Source of the DNA: Myxocyprinus asiaticus
Lineage: Eukaryota > Chordata > Actinopteri > Cypriniformes > Catostomidae
Direction: 5' to 3'
Assembly (NCBI RefSeq): GCF_019703515.2
Contig: NC_059346.1
Location: 52,627,501-52,691,500, forward strand
Length of the DNA: 64,000 nt
The translations under genes and the position numbers were made by a program. The notes beneath the pieces were generated by a model that was not told the origin of the DNA, did not search any database, and saw nothing but the letters and a program-made list of their open reading frames with translations. Below are positions 14,101 through 25,700 of this stretch, in pieces. Position 1 is the first letter of the stretch. Every line of letters starts with the position of its first letter.

Positions 14101-16676
14101 GTTTGGTTCTGGGGAATGTTCGGGGTTTGACTGTTGCACTAATGTTGGAATGTGGTCTTTATAATTTTATTTTTTACCCACAATCTTTTTTTTCTAATAT
14201 GTCAAAATGTCAAATGTTAATATGAGTGGATTGTCTCTCTCCAAGTGGAATGTGAATGGGTTGGGGCACCCCATAAAAAGAAGGAAGGTTATTTATTTTC
14301 TTAAATGTAAGAAATATGATATAGTGTTTCTTCAAGAAACACATCTCTCCCCGCAGGAAGCTGAAAAATTTGGGAAGATATGGGGTGGACATGTTTTCTT
14401 TAGAGCTAGCTTGAGTAAGAGCAAGGGAGTCATTATAATGATTAATAAACATCTACAATTCAAATTTCTCAAACAGACTAAAGATAAATTAGTCATTATT
14501 GTTTTAGCAGAAATTCAGGGGCAAAGGTTGATTTTGGCTAATATTTACGTACCTAACACTGATGATCAGGGCTTTTTCATAGATCTTGAAGGGATGTTGC
14601 AAGCCGTTGGCACCCCTCATAATATAATATTGGGAGGAGACTTTAATCTTTTGATGGACTCAGTCCTTGATCATAGTGAAGCAAAAGTGTGTAAACCCCC
14701 AAGAGCAACATTGACGCTTCACAGGATGTGTAAAAATCTTGGTCTTACAGATATTTGGAGACTTTTAAACCTATTTGGGAGGGACTATAATTTTTTTTTT
14801 TTTATCAGTCCATGAGATTTATTCTAGAATGGATTTTTTTTTAAATATCTAAGTACCTCATTTCATCTGTTGTTGATTGCTCAATTGGAAACATCTTGGT
14901 CTCAGATCACACCCTGGTGAGTTTAGCGGTGTTTCTCACATATGGAGAAAAATAAAACAAATAGTTGCCGTTTTAATGTATCCCTTTTGCAAAATCCTGA
15001 ATTCCAACAAATGTTAAAGGCTGAAATCAATTTTTATAAAGTTGTGCTCAAAAGTTTGCATACCCTGGCAGAAATTGAAAAATTTTGGCATTGATTTTGA
15101 AAATATGACTGATCATGCAAAAAAACTGTCTTTTATTTAAGGATAGTGATCATATGAAGCCATTTATTATCACATAGTTGTTTGGCTCCTTTTTAAATCA
15201 TAATGATAACAGAAATCACCCAAGTGGCCCTGATCAAAAGTTTACATACCCTTGAATGTTTGGCCTTGTTACAGACACACAAGGTGACACACACAGGTTT
15301 AAATGGCAATTAAAGGTTAATTTCCCACACCTGTGGCTTTTTAAATTGCAATTAGTGTCTGTGTATAAATAGTCAAGGAGTTTGTTAGCTCTCACGTTGA
15401 TGCACTGAGCAGGCTAGATACTGAGCCACGGGGAGCAGAAAAGAACTTAAAAAGTCTTACTGATAAAAACCGAGCCAAAATCAAACAAAGGGAGTCCAAA
15501 ACAGACTACAAATCCCATGAAGACTTGCTCACTAAAGGATCAAACTCTCAACTCCTATTGGATGAGGCACACGACAGAACGGCCCTCAACCACGACGTCA
15601 TCGGGAGTAGAAATAACTCTGAGATCCTTCCGGGAATTGCTTCCAGCAACTTTGTACGTCGTGTGTAGACACAGCTCATCGCTGCTCTCAGGTGTAGCCT
15701 CATGGCACAAGGAAGTAACATCCTACTTGAAAATGTGGTCATACAACCTCCATCTCGCTGGACGAGTTGAGATTACTCTGTGTTCCACCGAACACTCTAA
15801 CGGATCCGAAGGAGACCGCCCAGCAATCCGCATCTTCATCCGTTTGCCTGCAGAAGTGAAGAGAAAAAGATTTCTCTTCCCTCTTCAATCAAGTCGACGT
15901 TGCTGATTTCTACGCCAGCCCACCGAGAATCAGCAGCCGTACCGCCCGCCGACAGAGCGAGGAAACAACCTCCCGTCATCACCCAAGCCTAGAGGAACCA
16001 AGTCGGAGTTAAAGGACGGATGAACACACATTCTACCTGCGTCCTCATATGATTCAAGTAAGAGGTTTACGTCTGGGCAGAGATAGAATATTATAGTGTG
16101 TTATTCTTGTGTATCAAGGTTATTGCTTGTACAGTTTACGGACCGCCGAGTCCGCTCATTGCTGCTAATAATACTCAAGGTATTACTGTAATGTACTGTT
16201 ATCACGAATAAGATCTGTTCTGTAGTAGTCCAACCACATTGGACTGTTGTGTATTTCTGCCATCGCGGGCGAGACCGGCACACTGAGTTTATCCATTAAA
16301 GAACCAAAGACCGTGGGACGGTTTACAAGCCGTCCACCGCGTCTCTGAGTGATAAACTAACAGCTGCTTTCTCTCCCACGATCGCAAAACTGGCTTTGGT
16401 GCCGCCACTTTATTCTCTCTCTCTCGTACTAACCACACACACACACACACGACTCCTCACAAACATTCTCGCACACACTTTTGGCTAGTAGATAACTTTG
16501 TGATAAAGCTCAGCTTTGTCCCTAAGTTATCGTACAAGCGGAGACACGCGGTAAACTGGCAGACGCCATTTACCGGCTTCTCTCCGCCCACATTCGCGGC
16601 CAAATTCTCTGGCTGGAAATCTCACGTGACGTACTCTCCACGAGAGTCACGTAAGCCATTTTGTGCGCGTCACTCC

Positions 16677-16718
<42 letters not shown>

Positions 16719-19700
16719 CTTCCTCTCATGTGTTATAGGATATTTTGGTTACCATATCTAATCATGTCACTGTTTGTAGTTGTAAGTCGGAAGTTTATTG
16801 ACCGCATTGTATTGATTATTAATTGATATTACTGCATAAATAAACTTTGTAATATTTCAAAGAGAAGTGTTTTGGTTTGTTTTGCATACATCTGTGTCAA
16901 ATGCTGGCAGGGGAAGTCAGTGCTCGGATTCAAGCCTTCATTGTTTCCTTTTGAATGTTGATTTTCTTAAGAGAACAATCTAATATTGAGACTGTTATAC
17001 TATCTGGTTATTAGTCCCTGATTCCAGGGTGGTGCCCAGGTGATATTAATCCTTATTAATATTCTATTGATTTTGATAATTGATAATTATCTTTGATGAT
17101 TGTTGAATTTTGAAGGATCAATAAGCTAGTGTTAATTCTAATCAATGTTCCATTGATTTTAATAATTAATGATTATCTTTGATAATAATTAATATTCTAT
17201 TGAATTTGATGGTTATCTTTGATTGTTGATGTGAAGGATTAAAAGAGCTAACATTGATTCAAATCAATGTTCTATTGATTTTAATAACTGATAATTATCT
17301 TTGATAATTATTAATTATTGCTAATAACCAAACCCGCTCCTGAACGTAGCGCACTACATTTACTGGAGCCCCGTATGAGGCTCTAATGAGTTAGATTCTA
17401 TTATTTAATTTAAATATTAATTAATAACTAAAGAAATAATTATTAATTATTTCTGACAGTAACACTGATCTAAACAACCAGTAGAACCTACAATAAAGTA
17501 TGCCTCATTCATCAAAAAGTCCAAAGCACGAGAACTCGTGGAGATGGAAGGGAATATTAAAAGTGCTGAGGCAGAGCTGAAGCGCTGAATGTCGTCTGAT
17601 GGCCGACTGAAATACAGATATAATACTATTTTGTCACGGAAGGTGGAGTTTTGGTTATTCAGGGCAAGACAGTCATACTTTGAGTCAGGGGACAAAGAAG
17701 GGAAGCTTTTGGCTAGATATATAAGCAGAAAGAGTCTTTTTCTACCATTCCCTCTCTCCCTGTAGATGTTCCCCTCTCTTATTTCAAGCGATTTGATAGC
17801 ATAGCGAAGTCCTTCATTTGGAACGGTAAGCGTCCCAGATTACATTTCAGTAAGTTACATAGGCCGATTGACAAAGGTGGGCAAGGCCTGCCCAAGATTT
17901 TGCTTTATTATTATACATTCGGTCTCAGACATTTGGCTCATTGGTCGCTTCCACCTGAGAGGGCCCCTCCCTGGTTTGGTATTGAACAGGAAGTTCTTGC
18001 CCCTATTTCGCCATTGCAAAGCCTTTCTATCAAACTAATTGGAGAAGCTACACCCCGTTATCTCGCATTTGCACTCGGTATGGACAAAAGTGTCCAGAGT
18101 GTTTAACTCGGACATTTATTTAAATGTTGCCTCAAGCATATGGCAGAACCCAAAATTATGTATTAATAAGTCCCTTTTCTGCTGGTCTGAGTGGATTGTG
18201 AGGAAGGTTAATACACTTGGTGACCTATATGTGAGTGGAGCGTAGAGATCCTTTGAAAATTTGGTTCAACATTTTGGGATTCCCAGATCTCAGTTCTTTA
18301 GGTATTTACAACTGCGCCACCTGCTCTGTACTATTTTTGGGAGTAGCATACACCCCCCTAAAGCAGCAGATACTCTTGGAATGGTGATTACTGCTTTTGG
18401 AAAAGGTCATGAGGCATCAGTGTATTACTCCCTGCTAATTCAGAGTCTGGGGGACGGAGCTTTAACTTCTATTAAGAGATAATGGGAGAAAGATCTCAAC
18501 TTGGCTCAGAGTTTTGTGTGTGATGTGGTGGGCACTCGGGTTTCGTTTTGCCCCAGACTCTGTGTTTTGGGCGATGGGGCGGTCATCGACGTGGGGAATA
18601 GTCACATAGAGAATTGGGTTCTGACCTGTGTGATGATGGGGTTCGAGGTCAGCTGGTGCGCCTCGATTTCGGGATTGGTGCACGGAGATGGGGAGGGTGG
18701 CGACTTTTGAAGAGGTGTAATTTGAAAGACGGGGTAACTTAGATTTTTTTGTTTGAAAATGGGGCAATTATTTAGAGTTTTTGGAGGGCTCTCGGGGTGG
18801 GGCATGGAGAGAGTAGTATAGTTTTAATTGAGTATGATTATATATATAAAGGTGAGCCATATATATATATTTTTATTTTGTGTGTGTGTTTGTTTGCTTT
18901 TTTTTCTGTATACATACTCGTGAGACCACAGGGATGTTTGTTGGGGGGCAGGGTTGGAGATTGGGAGGGGTGGCTGTGGGGTTTAAATGTTGATTGTGTA
19001 TATATATATTTTATTTATTTATTTTTTTTTTGCTTTTCTTTATTATTGTAAGATTTAATACAAAATGTTAATTACAACAAATGCTGTCGATTGAGCTTAA
19101 CTTGTATTGAACGCGAAACATTCCTTTAATGAGAATTTGGGGGGTAATTATGCCTAATAATGGGCTTCATTTCTGCAAAATAAGATTTATTTGGGGTGAA
19201 ATACGAACGGAACATTTTTTTTAGACAGGTTTGGTGAGATTCACCCTGTGTCATTATCTGTATTATTTGATATTGTATATCAGGTTTGTTGACCTCCACT
19301 CCGTGTCCAGATCATCGCTCATGCTGGAGTCATCTTCCAGGTTATTGTTGCCATCCAGAATGAAGAGTCCAGGTTGGACAAACTGACTTGGATATGGATC
19401 CTCATCACTACTGCTGCCCGAGTCCTCATTATACATCAGCCAGGGGATCTCACCCTCTTCCAGAGGGGTCTGCTCCCTGATGAAAACCACACACAAACAC
19501 AAAAGAGCAGAAAGAGTATGTTCATATAGTTTTAAGGGCTGCCAACGTTAAAGCATTAACTCTCGAAATTAATTAAATGTGCACTCAATTATTATTTGTA
19601 TTTTATTTTTATTGCCAATTGCTACATTTTTAAACAGAATGAAAAGAACAGTAGTTTTGAAAAATATCTCAATAATACCCTGTAATTGGAGGCATCATGG

Positions 19701-22700
19701 CTGACTGCAAACAGTACATTTCTATAATGGCATTGGTAACGGACAAATTCTGTTTTTGTGTGATTCTGCATCTATGCCACCAAGTGTCAGCAAAACATAT
19801 AAAAAGAATATTACAGAGTACCTTTAAATACATGAATGTGTTTAACTCCATTAAATTTAACACAGTTAACGCATTAACCCAAAATGACATTGAAGAGGCT
19901 ATAGTCTGACTGTGGTTCAGTTTATGTCATTTTACAGCATGTTTGCTAGTTCTAAAACATCTAAATGAACAAAAAGTAACTGAAGCAGTAAAAAAAGTTT
20001 TTGAAAACAAAGTTCTGAGTAAACAACATATTTCTGCAATACCCTGATAAATGGTCTCAAAACCTAATGAGCTTGTATTGGTGCGTTCAAGTCTTGTTGA
20101 AATTATCATATTTCCAAGTTGGAATGCACATGAACGCCACCACAAAGTCGTAATTATGAGTGGGAAACTCGGGATGTTCTTCATGCCCCTTCTTTCAGAG
20201 TTAGGGTTGTGTCAATTTAAGACATAGCGTAAGCAAATTGTTATTTGTAATTATTCAATTTTACTTGAGGATTTTGACTGTGCAGTTCAGTTTGTATGCA
20301 CTTTTTGTAGTGTTAATACAATAACGAAAAGTTTTAGAAGAATATTTCAGCTCTGTAGGTTCCTTACAAAGCAAGTCAATGGGTACCAAAATTTTGAAGC
20401 TCCAATTTTGAAGTTCCAAAAAGTACATAAAAGGCAGAATAAAAGTAATCCATATGGCTCCAGTGGTTAAATCTATATCTTCATAAGTTATATGATAGGT
20501 GTGGGTGAGAAACAGATCCCCAGAAGGTGGCGATATGCACGAAGAATGCGAATCAACAAAAATGTGAAAGTGAAAGTGGAGATTGAATGTAAAAATGGAC
20601 TTAAATATTGATCCGTTTCTCACCCACACCTATCATTTCGCTTCTGAAGATATAGATTTAACCCAGTGAAGTCATATGGATTACTTTTATGCTGCCTTTA
20701 TGTGATTTTTTGAGCTTCAGAGTTCTGGTCACCATTCACTTGCATTGTATGGACCAACAGAGCTGAAATATTCTTCTAAAAATCTTTGTCTTCAGCAGAA
20801 GAAAGAAAGTCATACACATCTAGGATGGCATGAGGGTGAGTAAATGAGAGAATTTTCATTTTTGGGTGAACTATCCCTTTAAATGTATTCCAAATTCGCA
20901 ATAAAATTTAGGCCACGTCCACACTAATCAGTTTTCGTTTTCAGTTTCCTAATGTCATAATTTTTCCAAAGTATGCGGTTTTGGAGAGGTTTTCGTTTTC
21001 AAACGACATTTTCTCTACATACAAATCCAGTCGTTCACATGTAGTCCAGGCATATTTAAAAGGTACTGATTGTGTACTTTCATTCGAGGATGACACACTT
21101 TGGTTTTATACAATGATCTTGGTGCATGTGCTTTCAGACAAAATTGTAAATACACACTTGCAGGAGCGATGAATGGCTATACAGTGGAGGTTGTGCGGAA
21201 AGTCGTTATTTGGAGATAATTTTGCCGCTCTCTCATTTAGAATAACCAGGGTTCATTAACGTTAGAACGAGAGTAAGAACAAAGTTATGTGCATGCCCAC
21301 CTGCTGTGAATTCAGTGGAAATTTTGCATGATAACTTTTTCTGCCCACATAAATACGTAACTTTTACACATTCATTAGTGAATGCGACCCAGTGTTATCT
21401 AAAGTATTACTGCAGTGTTTAGAGTTTGTTCTGTCAGTGGATGTGTGCCTACTCTAGTGTGAGGTTGAGAGAAGGCACTTCCTCCAGACTGCTACTGCTG
21501 CTGCTACCGGGCAGCTCCTCCATGCCAGGCAGAGTCTCCCAGCTCTCTTCACTGGTGCACCTCTCCTTCTCCAGCCCGGAGTCTGACGTCCATGAGGCCG
21601 ACCACTCGCCCTCGCTGCATTCTGAGCTGCTGCTTTAAACACACATCAGCACACACACATGTGAGCCAACCTCGTAAAAGTTAAACTAATCCTCTTAGCT
21701 GAAGCGCATTAGCATGCAGAATGAGCACCCACAGAGAGCACCTTCGGCACCACCTCATTTCCTGCGGGGCGTTTAACTTCACAGGAAATGAACAAATTCA
21801 TCTTGGATAAATGCAGCGTGCATTACGGTACAGCGGCCCCAAAAAGTATTTGGACACTTAAAAGTTTTACTGCTTTCAGTCCAGATCTATTAATTTTATG
21901 GTCATCTATCTGCTAGTGTGCTTCTAAACATTGCCAAAATTCGTTTTCAGAAGATGTAAGCATTTAAAATCTGCAATCTCTCTCTTCCGGCAAAACACCA
22001 AAGAAGTCACATAGAGGTTGAGAAATATTGTCCAATCAAATGCTTTCTAGAACAAGAACGCACCCTCCCCCACAACTGTTCAGTGCGTCTGGCTGTGTTC
22101 TAACTGACGCTGATCATGCCTTCGCAGGGCACTTCGAAGGGAGCATAACTCATGCTTTAGCGTCATTCCAAACAGAATTTCCAATAAGAATTGCTCTCGC
22201 AATGGAGGGTGATTGTCTTTGAAGGAATAGGGCACAGGGATGATCACTTCTGAATGGGACGCGCCAACGTGGGAGAAGGACACGAGGAAACCTGCTGGAG
22301 TTTATTTATATTTTTTGTGCAGCCGGAGGTTTCTTGGGATGTACAGCTCGAGTAAGTGTTCTTTATTCTTTATGCTTCGCTTGTTTCTCATTCATCTGCA
22401 TTTGACTTGCACAACAGTTCCAGCCTCGTTGTAAGCAAAGTCCACGAAGTGCTGCGTGTTTGAGGGTTTGTTATGGATTAATGTCGCGAGTAAGATTGTT
22501 TTGTTCTCAAGTCTTTGGAAAAGCTGGCCGGTATTGCTTCTCGAGTTTCGCCGGTATGGTGGAAAGGGATGTGTGTGTGTGTGGCTGTAAACTAAAGCCT
22601 ATAGGCTATTTTTAAAAATGGGACAAATCATTCAACATTCAATAAAAACTCGTCAAGGCACTTCACGGGGACTTTAAGTTAGACTTAAAATTGTAGGAAT

Positions 22701-25700
22701 GTCATTGCATTAGAAAGCCAGATATCAAACCAAATGATTTTCGCAATGATTTTTAACCAACTGTTTAGGTTTGGACCGTTAATTTAACGGTTTAAGTGTC
22801 CAAAAACATTTTAAGGCCACTGTATAACTGGTAAAGTCTTATCAAACTGATTATGTTGTTAATTCTAACTTTTGCCATGAATGCAGAAATTTGGCCCTTT
22901 AGAGATCCATGCACATTTACAGCAGTATTTTTAATCTGGTTATCATATTCTGTTAAAAGGCCTTTTTTTAATTTTTAAAAAAATTTTTTTTTTTTTTTTT
23001 TTTTTTTTTAAGTATTTTTAGTATTAAACTGTAGTACAGCACATCTCTTTAGGAAATTGGTTGCCTCGGACAACGATCAATTACACAAATTAACAGCTCA
23101 TTATACAAAAATATTTGACTTCAGAATGGAGCGAATGACAAATCAGAGTCAAGTATTCCAGGTAATTATACTGTACCTTTCATCCTCCTTTTCAGATGCG
23201 TCAGCCCTTTTCTCTCCAAAGTTCTCTAGATCTTCCCAGATCTCATCATCGTCATCATCATCATCATCATCATCTTTTGTAGTGTTACTACCATCCTCTC
23301 GTGTCCTTTGCAGAGGGTTGAGGTCACTCAAGGTCAAGGGTGGGAAATCAAAGAGGAGCTCCCTTTCAGGGCTTGCCTGCGCGAGGAAACCCAGAGGTGC
23401 CAAGTCACACTCGTTTCTGACCGACGAGCCTGACAAATGACCCACTTCCTCTTTTTCAGACCATTTCCTCCTTTGAAGGTAAGTCTTGCTAGTCTCTTTG
23501 CGGATCTTTGGCCTTACGACCATTTCTGACAGAAAAGTTTCTTCAGGATTCGCATTTTCTACGCTTTTATAGGAAACAGGGCCGGTACTGGCTGTAACCC
23601 CTTGACATTTGGGAACATTGTCTTTTTCAACCAACAACTGACCAACTTTCCTGTTTGCTTTTAGAGTTCTGTGGCAATCTGGTTCCTCACAATAGCAATT
23701 TGTTGACGTTTTTGAAGGTGCCGTTTGAGCTGAACATTCTGTATCCTCAAGGAAATCTACATTTACCCCCAGTGCGCAAATCATACCATCAAGTCTCTTC
23801 TGAATGGCCTGAGATGGGTTTAAACTCAAGTCCTCCTCCTCAGCTCCGCTACTGTCAGGCTCATAGGAGTCAATGTTGATATAGCTCAGAACTTCAGGGC
23901 TGGTTGGTGCCTTGGGTTCTTCATCTTGGGTCCAAACTCTTGCCTGATTATTTCTTTTTATATCAGAATGATAGTTACTATCATATGGCACAACCTGGTC
24001 ACTCTTTGGTCTCTTAAAATGTTTTAAGGGGGCTTTAGTGGCTCTGCACAACAATGACTGTTTCCTGTTATGGCCATCACGTTTTGATGTTGTGTTTAAC
24101 TCAGGCCGCAGTGAATTTGAGGATGCCATTGGGACGATGGTCTGAATCACTGAAGAAATGTTGTTCTTTGAAGCTAGAAGGAAGACAGTTCAATTACTGT
24201 TGTTTACCCTTCACTGGTTATCAATTAACTTGGTAAGTTTCCATGTTTCTGTGCACTCTAGGCTGAATATCATGAAAAAAGTTCCAGATTAGGTTTCACC
24301 CCCAAAATGACCATTAAGATTCTTTGCATTGTGACATTATTTTAATGACAATTAATCACTATTTAATACATCATAATTACTGTAATGGACAAAATATCTC
24401 ATTCTCTGTACTATAATATAAAAAAAAAAAAATTGATGTTAAAAATTGCATAATTTAAATCCAGTGCAACAAATGCTACCATGATGTTTACCTACAAATG
24501 TATTTTACAACTGCTGTATATTTTAAAAATGTATTTTTTTATTTTATTTATTACAGTAGATTACTGGAAATGTGGGCGATGGTACTTCATTGTCATGAAA
24601 ATAATGTAAAATGCAAAACATTTTAAAGGAATGTTCCAGGTTCAGTAGAATTTAAGCTCAATCGACTGCATTTGTATCATAATGTTAATTAACACAGATA
24701 ACAATTTCAATTAGTCCCTTGTATATTTAAAAGAAAAAAGAACAAAAAAAAAAAAAAAAAAATCTGATTTCTGCTTTTTTTTTTTTTTTTTTTTATAGAC
24801 AAGGGACAAATTGAAACTATTTTCTGTGGTAATCAACATTATGCCACAAATCGGTCAATTGAGCTTAAAGCAATATTCTGGGTTCAATACAAGTTAAGTT
24901 CAATCAACAGCATTTGTGGCATAACGTAGATTACCACAAAAATTTATTTTGACTCGTCCCTCCTTTTCTTTAAAAAAAGCAAAAATCAAGGTTACAGTGA
25001 GACACTTACAATGGAAGTGAATGGGGCCAATCTGTAAACGTTAAAATACTCACTGTTTTAAAAGTATAGCCTAACCTTGTCTGTGTAAATATATATACAA
25101 TTTTACAACTTTGTTGCCATGACGATGTACTGTCAACAAACCCTAAAAACAACTGTAAAAATGACGATTTTGTCCTTAAACCCTCTAACCCCCATTGGCC
25201 CCCATTCACTTCCATTGTAAGTGCCTCACTGACTACGTTTACATGGACACCAGAAAGCGCTTATTGTGAGAAAGCAGCATTCCCATTTACATGCACTGTA
25301 TAAACAACGTACTCTTTACTCCCGTATACATTCGGTTTGTTCAGTAAGCAGCTTTCTCCAGAGCAACATCATTTCCACGTGACGCTTGTGTAAATAACAT
25401 ACATGGTATCTGAGGAAGACTTTGCCATTTTATTTTCGGTTGCTTCGCTTTTATTTCTAGGTATTCCAGAGTTTTTGTTCTGTTTGTTTCCTTAACTTTC
25501 CATCACAACGTGCAGTGGAATTGTGCTGTAATAGTGGGGTTTCCCTCTTACCTAAAACTCCGGGATTCCCCCAGTGTACCAGTGCATGCGATCGTGAGGG
25601 ACTGTCGATATTTTACAGTGGTGTTTGTAAATGTAAAAGTATAGTGTACGTGCTTTTCCCACTGTACTCCAAGAAATGTTTAATTCTTTACACTTTGTTG

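Larger units (their letters stand above)
12767..19074 (+). mobile_element. L1-type LINE (copy A), near full length but internally deleted and itself invaded
   Basis: It is flanked by a perfect 19-bp duplication (12748-12766 and 19075-19093). The ORF1 region (12846-13700) is broken by stops; it has a coiled-coil part ([20 protein letters not shown]) and a later part with FLFPDFA...[19 protein letters not shown], as in L1 ORF1 proteins. Endonuclease domain at 14207-14815: [34 protein letters not shown] and [10 protein letters not shown]. Foreign DNA fills about 15036-17491. After that only the pre-RT linker and the C-terminal third survive; the reverse transcriptase core is absent. Confidence 0.85.
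12282..19137. mobile_element. palindromic MITE, family M2, split by an L1 insertion
   Basis: The left part 12282-12766 and right part 19094-19137 (AGCTTAACTTGTATTGAACG) are halves of one M2 element, the ~630-bp palindrome best preserved at 36806-37439. The 19-bp CAACAAATGCTGTCGATTG occurs on both sides of the L1 as its target-site duplication. Confidence 0.8.

Noticed and set aside
15517..15906. 129-codon plus-strand frame
   Set aside because: It lies in an LTR-like block, has no domain, and no splice or family support.
23057..23440. Plus-strand frame with a run of Ser
   Set aside because: The Ser run is the complement of the poly-Asp codons of pja2 exon 2.
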